DNA of 64,000 bases, from contig NZ_JAHKRM010000012.1 in assembly GCF_019396345.1 (NCBI RefSeq), positions 124,001 through 188,000 of the forward strand, given 5' to 3'. The notes under the pieces are model-generated. The model did not search any database, was not told where the DNA came from, and worked only from the letters and a program-made list of their open reading frames with translations. Source of the stretch: Nonomuraea guangzhouensis. Lineage in GTDB: Bacteria > Actinomycetota > Actinomycetes > Streptosporangiales > Streptosporangiaceae. The translations under genes and the position numbers were made by a program. This document shows, piece by piece, positions 1 through 7,498 of this stretch (positions are counted from its first letter, which is position 1; each line of letters starts with the position of its first letter).

Positions 1-876
1 AACGCCTACAACAAGGTGACGTTCGGCCAGGTGAGCACCACGCGGCTGCGCGTCCTGCTGCAGAGCGGCCAGGGCTCCGTCGGGCTGCTGGAGGTCAAGG
101 CGTTCACCAACGATCCGGGCGGCGGTGGTTCCACCACCACCTGGAACCCGCCGGCGAACCTGGTCACGCCGCTCAACGAGGTCTGGCAGCATGTCGAGAG
201 CACCTATCCCAACCTGTACGGCTTCCGCAACTACGGCTGGGACCAGGTCATGGCCAACCGCGGCTCGATCAACTACTGCGTGCGCTGGGACAGCAGCGCC
301 ACGGTGACCGCCGCCCAGCGTGACCAGATCCACGCCGCGCTGGCCCGGCAGTTCAAGAAGTGGATGGACGTGATGGCCGGTCACAACGCCTGGCCGTACG
401 CCACCGTGCCGCTCAAGGTCGTCGGCTGGGCGGTGCGCGACCGGGCGCAGCTCCAGTGGAGCGACACCTCGGTGGACATCTACGTGAACAACATCCGCGA
501 GAACGCGCCGCAGTGCGCCGAGCCGTGCGGCCGCTTCTTCAACCAGGGCGGCACCTACCCGAACTGTCCCGGCGGCGCCTCCCACCACTACGACATGTCA
601 CTGTGGCTCACGGCGGGCTTCGGCGGCGGCGCGGGCGGTGACTGGGGCCAGCGCATCGGCAGCGAGTACTACACGAGCAACCTCAACACCGACAACATCC
701 ACATCCTGCTCCATGAGATGGGCCATTCGTTCGGCCTGGACGACTTCTACGACTGGACTCCCACGGGGCAGTGCTGCTTCCTGATGAAGGCGGGCAGCGC
801 GACCTCGATCACCGAGTTCGACGCGTGGATGTTCCGCGACTGGTGGCGGCACCTGAAGAACCGCTACGGGCTGTAG
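1..876 (+). CDS. Secreted metzincin-like metalloprotease with F5/8-type C-terminal module remnant (5' partial)
   Basis: The reading frame is open from the first base, so the true start lies left of the window; 291 residues are visible. Residues 1-35 are the last strands of a discoidin (F5/8 type C, CBM32-like) module, nearly identical to the C-terminus of the protease encoded at 2417-4327. After a Gly-rich linker comes a protease domain with HEMGHSFGLDDF near residue 238, which matches the HExxHxxGxxD zinc motif of snapalysin-like metzincins, and paired cysteines (CAEPC) expected of an exported enzyme. It converges on the minus-strand operon ending at 915. The family assignment is from motifs only; the substrate is unknown. 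Confidence 0.8.
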   Translation, partial: NAYNKVTFGQVSTTRLRVLLQSGQGSVGLLEVKAFTNDPGGGGSTTTWNPPANLVTPLNEVWQHVESTYPNLYGFRNYGWDQVMANRGSINYCVRWDSSATVTAAQRDQIHAALARQFKKWMDVMAGHNAWPYATVPLKVVGWAVRDRAQLQWSDTSVDIYVNNIRENAPQCAEPCGRFFNQGGTYPNCPGGASHHYDMSLWLTAGFGGGAGGDWGQRIGSEYYTSNLNTDNIHILLHEMGHSFGLDDFYDWTPTGQCCFLMKAGSATSITEFDAWMFRDWWRHLKNRYGL

Positions 877-914
877 AACCGGGAAGGGCGGCGGCAACGG
901 GGCCGCCGCCCTTC

Positions 915-2417
915 TCAGGCGTTGACGGTGAGCGAGTACTCGCGGGTGACGGGCGTGCTCAGCTTGTCGTAGTCCCTGAGCTGGACGGTGAAGGCCGACG
1001 TCCCCGCCTTGACGGGTTTGCCGGTGATCGCGCCGGTGAACCGGTCGAGCGTCAGCCCCTCGGGCAGCGCGCCGCCGGTGACCTGCCAGTCGTAGAACGG
1101 CACGCCGCCCTTGGCCTGGAGCCGCTGGTCGTAGGCCGCGCCGGCCTTGCCCGCCTTGACCGAGGCGGTCTCGATCGAGGGCTTGAGGAACGGGGTCAGC
1201 TTCTTGTTCAGCTTCCAGCCGGCGTTCTCCGCGATCAGCAGCGTCAGCTTGGTCAGCTCCCACTGCCTGGTCGGGAAGACGTGCCGCCAGCCGCCGCTCT
1301 GGCCGCTCAGCCGGTCCCAGTACGGCTCGTCGCCGGGCACGTGATAGCTGGTGTCGAGCGGGACCGGGTAGCCCTGGTAGTCGATGACCTCCTGGTCGTC
1401 CCTGCCCTTGCTCTCGACGTACTTCGCCATGCCCGCCCAGTCGCTGTGGAAGGCGACCGCGTGGCCGTACTCGTGCATGACCAGGCCGTGCACGTCGATG
1501 ACCTGGCCGAGGTCGGTCTTGTACCAGTCCTCGTCGGCCAGTGAGCTGACCAGCTTCATGAGCTGCTCGTCGTACTCCAGGATCATGCTGGTCGAGCGGT
1601 GGTAAGGAGTGGGCTTGCCGTTCTGGGTGTGGAACTTGCCGTTGATCGTCGGGTAGCCGGTCGAGTACGGCGTCTGGATGCCGCGGAAGAAGACGTACAT
1701 GCCCTTGTACGGCTTGGCGTTGGTGGCCTCGACCTCGTTCTGCCAGTCGTCGCCCGGCAGCTTGTTGACCTCGTCACCCGCCGGCACCGTGTCGAACGGC
1801 TTGAGGTCGAAGAAGGCGAACCAGTTCCGGACCGCCGTCTCCGCCGCCGCGCGCACGCCCGGGTCGGCGAAGTAGCGGGTGATCGTGTCGTAGCGGTAGT
1901 CGAAGTCGATGGGGATCGTCGGCTCGAGCTTCTTCTTCTCGTCCTGCTGGACCATGATCGGCATGCTCTGGGTGATCGTCGCACCGGTCGCGTCGGTGGT
2001 CCGCATCACCCATTTGTGGCGTTCGTCCTGGCCGGGGCCCTGCTTGGAGTGGATGGCCAGCCGGACGACCTCGCGGTCGGCCGGGCCCGTGAGCGTGAAG
2101 GTCTTGGTCGCGCCGGTCGCCGTCAGCTCGCTCGGCATGTTGAGCATCAGCCGGGAGGTGCCCTCGGCCTTCAGGTCCACGGTCAGCGGGTAGGCGATGC
2201 CCGGCGTCTTGGGCGCCCTGACCGTCAGCTCGACGTACGGATTGGCCAGGTAGCCCTGCCAGTCCACGAGCTTGACGCCGTAGTCCTTGACGTTGCGGTA
2301 GAAGATGTCGAACACGTCCAGGGCAGGAGCGGCCTGGCGGGCCGCCAGGCCGGGAGCGGGCACGGAGAGCGCGCCCGCGAGCCCGGCCAGGGCGGTGACA
2401 ACGGCGATCTTCCTCAT
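915..2417 (-). CDS. Secreted zinc metalloprotease with C-terminal putative Ig domain
   Basis: A 500-residue exported protein. The ATG at 2417 shares one base with the stop of the upstream gene (TGATG), which fixes the start. The N-terminus MRKIAVVTALAGLAGALS is a signal peptide ending near GLAARQA. The middle holds HEYGHAVAFHSDW (His315-Glu316, His319), an HExxH zinc-site motif. The last ~80 residues (KGGVPFYDWQVTGG, LTLDRFTGAITG) are a He_PIG-type putative Ig domain. It is a close paralogue of the next gene but lacks the discoidin module. It is the last gene of the GH127/ABC operon, so it probably works outside the cell to release material for the transporter. The exact protease family is not recognised. 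Confidence 0.75.
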   Translation of the reverse strand: MRKIAVVTALAGLAGALSVPAPGLAARQAAPALDVFDIFYRNVKDYGVKLVDWQGYLANPYVELTVRAPKTPGIAYPLTVDLKAEGTSRLMLNMPSELTATGATKTFTLTGPADREVVRLAIHSKQGPGQDERHKWVMRTTDATGATITQSMPIMVQQDEKKKLEPTIPIDFDYRYDTITRYFADPGVRAAAETAVRNWFAFFDLKPFDTVPAGDEVNKLPGDDWQNEVEATNAKPYKGMYVFFRGIQTPYSTGYPTINGKFHTQNGKPTPYHRSTSMILEYDEQLMKLVSSLADEDWYKTDLGQVIDVHGLVMHEYGHAVAFHSDWAGMAKYVESKGRDDQEVIDYQGYPVPLDTSYHVPGDEPYWDRLSGQSGGWRHVFPTRQWELTKLTLLIAENAGWKLNKKLTPFLKPSIETASVKAGKAGAAYDQRLQAKGGVPFYDWQVTGGALPEGLTLDRFTGAITGKPVKAGTSAFTVQLRDYDKLSTPVTREYSLTVNA

Positions 2418-4327
2418 CAAGCGAAAGCCTTCACTTCCAGGAGTCCGACGGACGCTTGTCCGCTCTGCAGGGCCACGCGCAGCCGCGTGGTGGAGACGGG
2501 TCCGAAGTTCACGTGGTTGTAGGCGTTGAGCGTCGTGGGGTAGGTGCCGGGGACGTCCACGTACGCGGTGCCGTTCCAGTACTGGAGCTTCCAGGAGGCG
2601 GGCAGGCGCACGCCGTCGTTGTCGTCGAAGAAGTACACGTCCGCCGAACGGATCGTCTGCGCGGCCGGCCAGGTCAGCTCGGCCCACTGCGCGCCGGTGT
2701 TGGGCCAGGTGCCCCAGCGGCGGTTGACGGTGTCGTTCGAGCTGGGCGGGTCGATGCCGTCGTTGATCGCCGCGATGCTCTCCCACGGCGAGGTGTACGA
2801 GGCGGACGGCGTCGCGGTCCTGGCCAGGTTCGTCGGGGTGGTGGTGCCGCCGACCTGGAGCTGGAACGACCTGGTCACCGGCGTGCTCCGGCTGTCGTAG
2901 TCACGCAGCTGCACGGTGAACGTCGAGGTCCCGGCCGTGGTCGGCGTGCCGCTGATCGTGCCGGTGAACCGGTCGAGGCTGAGCCCGGCGGGCAGCGAAC
3001 CGCTGGTCACCTGCCAGTCGTAGAAGGGCACGCCGCCCTTGGCCGCCAGCGTCTGCTGGTAGGCGGTGCCCGGCGTGGCCTGGGGCAGCGAGGTGGTGAC
3101 GATGGACGGCGCCAGGAACGGGGTGAGGTTGCGGTTGAGCTTCCAGCCCGCGTTCTCGGCCACCAGCAGGGCGAGCTTGGTCAGCATCCACCTGCGGGTC
3201 GGGAACAGGTGCGTCCAGCCGCCGCTCTGCCCGCTGAGCCGGTCCCAGTTGGGCTGGTCGCCGGGGATGTGGTAGCTGCTGTCCAGCGGCACGGCGCGGC
3301 CCTGATAGGCGACGACGTCGGGGTCGTTGCCGCCGCCGGCCACGTAGGAGCGCATCCCGGCCCAGTCGCTGTGGTAGGCGACCGCGTGGCCGTACTCGTG
3401 CATGACCAGGCCGTGCACGTCGAGTACCGAGCCGGCGATGTCCGTCTTGTACCAGTCCTCGTCGGCCAGGGAGGTGAACAGCTGCTTGTTCGCCTCGTCG
3501 TACTCGAAGATCATCGCGGTGGACCGGTGCATCGGGCCCGCGACCTGCTGGCCGCCCCGGGTGAAGTACTTGCCGTTCGCGGCGGGGTAGCCGGTCGAGT
3601 AGGGCGTCTGGATCCCGCGGAAGAAGACGTACATGCCGTTGTAGGCGGCGTTGTTGGTGACCGTGATCTCGTTCTGCCAGTCGTTGCCCGGCAGGTGGTT
3701 GTTCTCCGCCCCGGCCGCCACGGTGTCGAAGGGGGCCACGTCGAAGAACCGGAACCAGTCCTTGACGGCCTCCTCGGCGGCGGTCCTGAAGGCCGGGGCG
3801 TTGAAGTAGCCGGTGATCGTGTCGTAGCGGTAGTCGAAGGTGATGGGGATCGTCGGCTGCAGGGCGGTCTTCTCGTCCTGCTGGACCCTGATCGGCATCG
3901 ACTGCTGGAGGGTGGCGCCGCTCCCGTCCCTGATCGCCAGCCGCAGCGTGTGCAGCTCGTCCTGGCCCGCGCCGCGCTTGGAGGCGATCTCCAGCTTGAA
4001 CGTCTTCTGCTCCGACGCGTTCGCGAACGTCAGCGTCTTGGTCGCGCCCGTCGCGGTCAGCTGGCTGGGCAGGTCCATCATCAGCCGGGAGGTGCCCTCG
4101 GCCTTGAGGTCGATCGTGACGGGGAACTGGGCGTCCTGCGGGGGTTTGACGGTCAGCTGGATGTACGGGTTGGCCAGGTAGCCCTCCCAGTCCACGAGCT
4201 TGACGCCGTAGGTGTTGACGGTCCTGCCGAACATGTCGACGACCTGGGCCGCCGACAGGGCGTGCGCGGGCTGCACTCCGACGAACAGGGAGCTCAGCAA
4301 CAGGAGCGCGACGGTTAATCGCTTCAT
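2417..4327 (-). CDS. Secreted zinc metalloprotease with Ig-like and F5/8-type C (CBM32-like) domains
   Basis: A 636-residue exported protein. I chose ATG 4327 because GAAAGG lies 8 bases upstream; a GTG at 4336 is the alternative. The signal peptide runs MKRLTVALLLLSSLFVG to about residue 24 (AHA). A catalytic domain carries MHEYGHAVAYHSDW (His310-Glu311, His314). A He_PIG-like Ig domain follows (VPFYDWQVTSG, LSLDRFTGTISG), then a ~140-residue discoidin/CBM32-like module with WAELTWPAAQTIRSADVYFF. It ends in a 1-base overlap with the paralogue at 915-2417 and starts 12 bases after the permease gene, so it belongs to the sugar-import operon. Likely role: binding and cutting a glycosylated protein outside the cell (inference). 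Confidence 0.78.
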   Translation of the reverse strand: MKRLTVALLLLSSLFVGVQPAHALSAAQVVDMFGRTVNTYGVKLVDWEGYLANPYIQLTVKPPQDAQFPVTIDLKAEGTSRLMMDLPSQLTATGATKTLTFANASEQKTFKLEIASKRGAGQDELHTLRLAIRDGSGATLQQSMPIRVQQDEKTALQPTIPITFDYRYDTITGYFNAPAFRTAAEEAVKDWFRFFDVAPFDTVAAGAENNHLPGNDWQNEITVTNNAAYNGMYVFFRGIQTPYSTGYPAANGKYFTRGGQQVAGPMHRSTAMIFEYDEANKQLFTSLADEDWYKTDIAGSVLDVHGLVMHEYGHAVAYHSDWAGMRSYVAGGGNDPDVVAYQGRAVPLDSSYHIPGDQPNWDRLSGQSGGWTHLFPTRRWMLTKLALLVAENAGWKLNRNLTPFLAPSIVTTSLPQATPGTAYQQTLAAKGGVPFYDWQVTSGSLPAGLSLDRFTGTISGTPTTAGTSTFTVQLRDYDSRSTPVTRSFQLQVGGTTTPTNLARTATPSASYTSPWESIAAINDGIDPPSSNDTVNRRWGTWPNTGAQWAELTWPAAQTIRSADVYFFDDNDGVRLPASWKLQYWNGTAYVDVPGTYPTTLNAYNHVNFGPVSTTRLRVALQSGQASVGLLEVKAFA

Positions 4328-4339
4328 GGCGTGCACCTT

Positions 4340-5242
4340 TCAGTTCTTGATGCCGGTGAGCGTGACTCCCTCGATGAAGTAGCGCTGGAGGAAGAAGAAC
4401 AGCGCCACGATGGGCACGATGACGGCCGCCGAGGCCGCCATCAGGTAGCCCCACTGCGTGATGAAGACGCTCTGGAACGAGGCCAGCCCGAGCGAGAGCG
4501 TGTACTTCTCCTCGTCCTGCAGATAGAGCAGCGGGCCGAGGAAGTCGTTCCACGTGCCGATGAAGGTGAAGATGGTGACCACGATGATCGCCGGCTTGGA
4601 CAGCGGCATGACGATCGTCCAGTACACCCGCCACGGCGACGCCCCGTCGATGTAGGCGGCCTCGTCGAGCTCGAAGGGGATCGTCAGGAAGAACTGCCGC
4701 AGCAGGAACACGTTGAACACGCCCCCGCCCGCCCCGGCGAACCAGGCCGGCACCGTGAGCGGGACGAACGTGTCCAGCGCGCCCAGCTCCTGCCACATGA
4801 CGAACGTCGGGATGATCGTCACCGCGTACGGCAGCATCACGCCGCTCAGCAGCAGCGCGAACACGACGTTCCGCCCCCGCCAGCGCAGCCGCGAGAAGCT
4901 GAAGGCGGCCACCGAGCAGGTGAACACGGTGCCGAGCACGCAGATCACCGCGATGATCACCGTGTTGACCAGGTAGAGGCCGAACGGCTGGGCGGTGAGC
5001 GCCTCGCTGAAGTTCGACCACTGGAACGGGCGCGGGATCCACTCGGGCGGCGCGACGAACATCTGGCTGTCGGCCATCAGCGCACTGCGCACCAGCCAGA
5101 CGAACGGCAGCAGCGTCGGGATCGAGCCCGCCACCAGTGCCACGTACAGCAGCACCCTGCCGTATCTGCGCGGCCGCCGCAGGCCCTGGGTCGGCGCCAC
5201 GCCCTTCGCGCGGGTCCTCTCCCGCGCCGCCAGCGTGGTCAT
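4340..5242 (-). CDS. Carbohydrate ABC transporter permease (MalG-type)
   Basis: A 300-residue inner-membrane subunit with about six hydrophobic segments. The EAA loop that contacts the ATPase is visible as EAAYIDGASPWRVYW near residue 205, and the C-terminal GVTLTGIKN is typical of MalG/CUT1 permeases. The start ATG overlaps the stop of the partner permease by four bases (ATGA), so the two are translationally coupled. It should import an oligosaccharide with the permease at 5239-6120 and the binding protein at 6120-7484. No ATPase gene is present in the operon, so a shared MsiK-type ATPase encoded elsewhere is probably used, as in many actinomycetes. Confidence 0.92.
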   Translation of the reverse strand: MTTLAARERTRAKGVAPTQGLRRPRRYGRVLLYVALVAGSIPTLLPFVWLVRSALMADSQMFVAPPEWIPRPFQWSNFSEALTAQPFGLYLVNTVIIAVICVLGTVFTCSVAAFSFSRLRWRGRNVVFALLLSGVMLPYAVTIIPTFVMWQELGALDTFVPLTVPAWFAGAGGGVFNVFLLRQFFLTIPFELDEAAYIDGASPWRVYWTIVMPLSKPAIIVVTIFTFIGTWNDFLGPLLYLQDEEKYTLSLGLASFQSVFITQWGYLMAASAAVIVPIVALFFFLQRYFIEGVTLTGIKN

Positions 5243-6120
5243 CGGGCACCTGCCATCTCGTAGTAGACCCAGCGGCGGGCGTTGCGGAACATCAGGAACG
5301 TCACCACCATGATGATCATGAAGAGCACCCACGCGAGCGCGCTGGCGTAGCCCATCTCGCTCTCGGTGAAGGCCTTGCGGAAGAGGTAGTAGACGTAGAA
5401 GAGCGTGGCGTGGTTGGGGCCGCCCTCGGTCATCACGTACGCCTGGTTGAACACCTGGAACGTGCCGACCACGCCCACTACCAGGTTGTAGAAGATGGTC
5501 GGCGTCATCATCGGCAGCGTCACGTGCCAGAAGCGGCGCAGCGGCCCGCCCCCGTCGATCGAGACCGCCTCGTACAGATGGCGCGGCACGCCCTGCAGGC
5601 CGGCCAGGAAGATCACCATGGTGTTGCCGAAGCCCCAGGTGCTCATGATGATCAGCGACGGGATGGCCATCTGCTCGCTGTAGACCCACTGCGAGGTCGG
5701 CAGCCCGCCCTGACGCAGCAGCGAGTTGAGCAGCCCGAAGTCCGGGTTGAAGATCCAGATCCAGAGCACCACGTTGGCGATCGCCGGGACCAGCGTCGGC
5801 AGATAGAAGATCGTTCGCCAGAGCGACAGGCCACGCGCCTTCTGGTTGAGCAGCATGGCGACCGCGAAGCTGACGATCAGCGTGAGCGGCACCGCGCCGA
5901 GCGTGTAGTACGTCGTGGCGCTCAGCGACTTCCAGAACAGCTCGTCGTTCACCATCGTGGTGTAGTTGTCCAGGCCGACGAACGACGGGCTGCCGCCGAT
6001 CTGCCAGTCGGTCAGGCTGAAGAAGAACGAGGCGATCATCGGGCCGATGGTGAAGATGGCGAACCCGAGGATGGCCGGCAACGCCATGAGGATGCCCCAT
6101 CGCGTCTCGAACCTGCGCAT
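5239..6120 (-). CDS. Carbohydrate ABC transporter permease (MalF-type)
   Basis: A 293-residue membrane subunit beginning MRRFETRWGILMALPAI with six predicted membrane segments. The EAA loop EAVSIDGGGPLRRFWHV is near residue 197, followed by the conserved NQAYVMTEGGPNHAT segment seen in CUT1 permeases. The ATG at 6120 shares one base with the stop of the binding-protein gene (TGATG), and the 3' end overlaps the second permease by four bases. It forms the heterodimeric channel of the importer. Confidence 0.92.
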   Translation of the reverse strand: MRRFETRWGILMALPAILGFAIFTIGPMIASFFFSLTDWQIGGSPSFVGLDNYTTMVNDELFWKSLSATTYYTLGAVPLTLIVSFAVAMLLNQKARGLSLWRTIFYLPTLVPAIANVVLWIWIFNPDFGLLNSLLRQGGLPTSQWVYSEQMAIPSLIIMSTWGFGNTMVIFLAGLQGVPRHLYEAVSIDGGGPLRRFWHVTLPMMTPTIFYNLVVGVVGTFQVFNQAYVMTEGGPNHATLFYVYYLFRKAFTESEMGYASALAWVLFMIIMVVTFLMFRNARRWVYYEMAGAR

Positions 6121-7484
6121 CAGAGCGCCTGCGTGTGCTGCAAGCCTTGCATCATCCCGGTGATCTTGGGCGCGGTGGCCTTGAGCACCTCGGCCGCCGG
6201 GCGCTTGCCGGACTCGATCTCCTGCAGGGCGGGGGTGAGCACGTCGGTGCTGATCGCGGACATGTTCTTGATCTTGTTCCGGAGGTCCGGCACCCCGTGC
6301 TCGCGGGCGTAGTCGACGACCGCGGTCCTGAACTCCGGCGGGTGCACCTCGTTCTTCGTCCAGGAGTCGATGGCGGCCTGGTCCTCGTAGTACTTCTTCT
6401 CCTGCGGCATCCACAGGCCCTGCTTGTAGAGGTCGACGTTCTGCGGGTCGATGTGGAAGGCGAACAGCTCGACCGCCTCCTCCACGTGCTTGGTCCCGGC
6501 GAACACCGCCGACGCGCCGGCGACCTGGCTCGTGGTGAACGGCTCCCCGTACTTGGGCAGCACGCCGATGCCGTAGTCGGCCTTGCTCTCGTTCATGTCG
6601 AGCAGCGACCAGTGGCCGTCCACCACCATGGCCACCCGCTTGGTCTTGAGCAGGATGTTCGTGCCCGGCACGTCGTCGCCGGTGGCCGCGAGCTGGCCGG
6701 GGCCGGGCATGACCCGGTGCTTGTAGATGAGGTCCTGCAGGTTCTGGAACACCTTGATCGCCTCGGGCGAGTCGAGCAGGCACCGCTTGCCGCTCTCGTC
6801 GGCGAAGTCGCCGCCGTTGCTGCGCAGGAAGCCGTACCAGGCCGCGCCGTAGGTGATGCTGCTGGAGATGCCGAACTGCTTGATCTGCTTGGGGTCGAAG
6901 CCGGACTCGTCGGGATGCTTGCCGTTCTGGTCGATGGTCAGCTTGTAGGCGTTCTGGACGAGCTGGTCCCAGGTCCAGGCGGAGGCGGCGTCGGCCGGCG
7001 GGGGAGCGATGCCGGCGTCGGCGATGGCCTGCTTGCCGTACCAGAGCAGCTCGATCTCGTTGGCCGTGGCGACGCCGTGCAGCTTGTCCTGGCCGTACCA
7101 GAGATAGGCGTCCGGCAGGTATCCGGCCAGCTGCGGATACTTCTTCAGGTACGGGAACAGGTTGACCAGCTTGCCCTGCTCGGCCAGGCGGAAGGACATG
7201 GACATCGGCACGTAGCCGACGTCCGGCACCCGGCCGCTGGCCACCAGGGTGTTGAGCTTGACGTCGTACTCGTCGGGGGTGAACAGCGCCTTGACCTTGA
7301 TGCCCGGCTTCTTCTGCTCGAACTGCCTGAGCATCTTCTCCACGGCCTTCTGCTCGAAGGTGGAGCCCCAGTACATGAACTGCAGCTGCGTCGCGGCGCT
7401 CGATCCGCCGCCGCTCCCGCACGCGGACGCCGCCGCGCCGAGGGCCGCGAGACCGCCGATCTTGAAGAGGTCACGTCTATTCAT
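6120..7484 (-). CDS. Extracellular sugar-binding lipoprotein of ABC importer
   Basis: A 454-residue solute-binding protein. The N-terminus MNRRDLFKIGGLAALGAAAS combines a twin-arginine-like NRRD start with a lipobox ending in Cys22 (ASAC), then a Gly/Ser linker, so it is exported and lipid-anchored. The body has family-1 solute-binding features (LQFMYWGSTFEQKAVEKML, VDGHWSLL). GGAAG lies upstream of the ATG. It sits 14 bases downstream of the GH127 gene and overlaps the permease by one base. Expected to capture the sugar or glycopeptide that GH127 later cleaves inside the cell. Confidence 0.9.
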   Translation of the reverse strand: MNRRDLFKIGGLAALGAAASACGSGGGSSAATQLQFMYWGSTFEQKAVEKMLRQFEQKKPGIKVKALFTPDEYDVKLNTLVASGRVPDVGYVPMSMSFRLAEQGKLVNLFPYLKKYPQLAGYLPDAYLWYGQDKLHGVATANEIELLWYGKQAIADAGIAPPPADAASAWTWDQLVQNAYKLTIDQNGKHPDESGFDPKQIKQFGISSSITYGAAWYGFLRSNGGDFADESGKRCLLDSPEAIKVFQNLQDLIYKHRVMPGPGQLAATGDDVPGTNILLKTKRVAMVVDGHWSLLDMNESKADYGIGVLPKYGEPFTTSQVAGASAVFAGTKHVEEAVELFAFHIDPQNVDLYKQGLWMPQEKKYYEDQAAIDSWTKNEVHPPEFRTAVVDYAREHGVPDLRNKIKNMSAISTDVLTPALQEIESGKRPAAEVLKATAPKITGMMQGLQHTQAL

Positions 7485-7498
7485 GGGGGGTGCTTCCT

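Noticed and set aside
2456..4318. A 620-codon plus-strand frame opposite the protease gene
   Set aside because: Typical high-GC antisense shadow: Val/Arg/Gly-rich translation without motifs, while the minus strand encodes a clear signal peptide, HExxH site and CBM-like domain.
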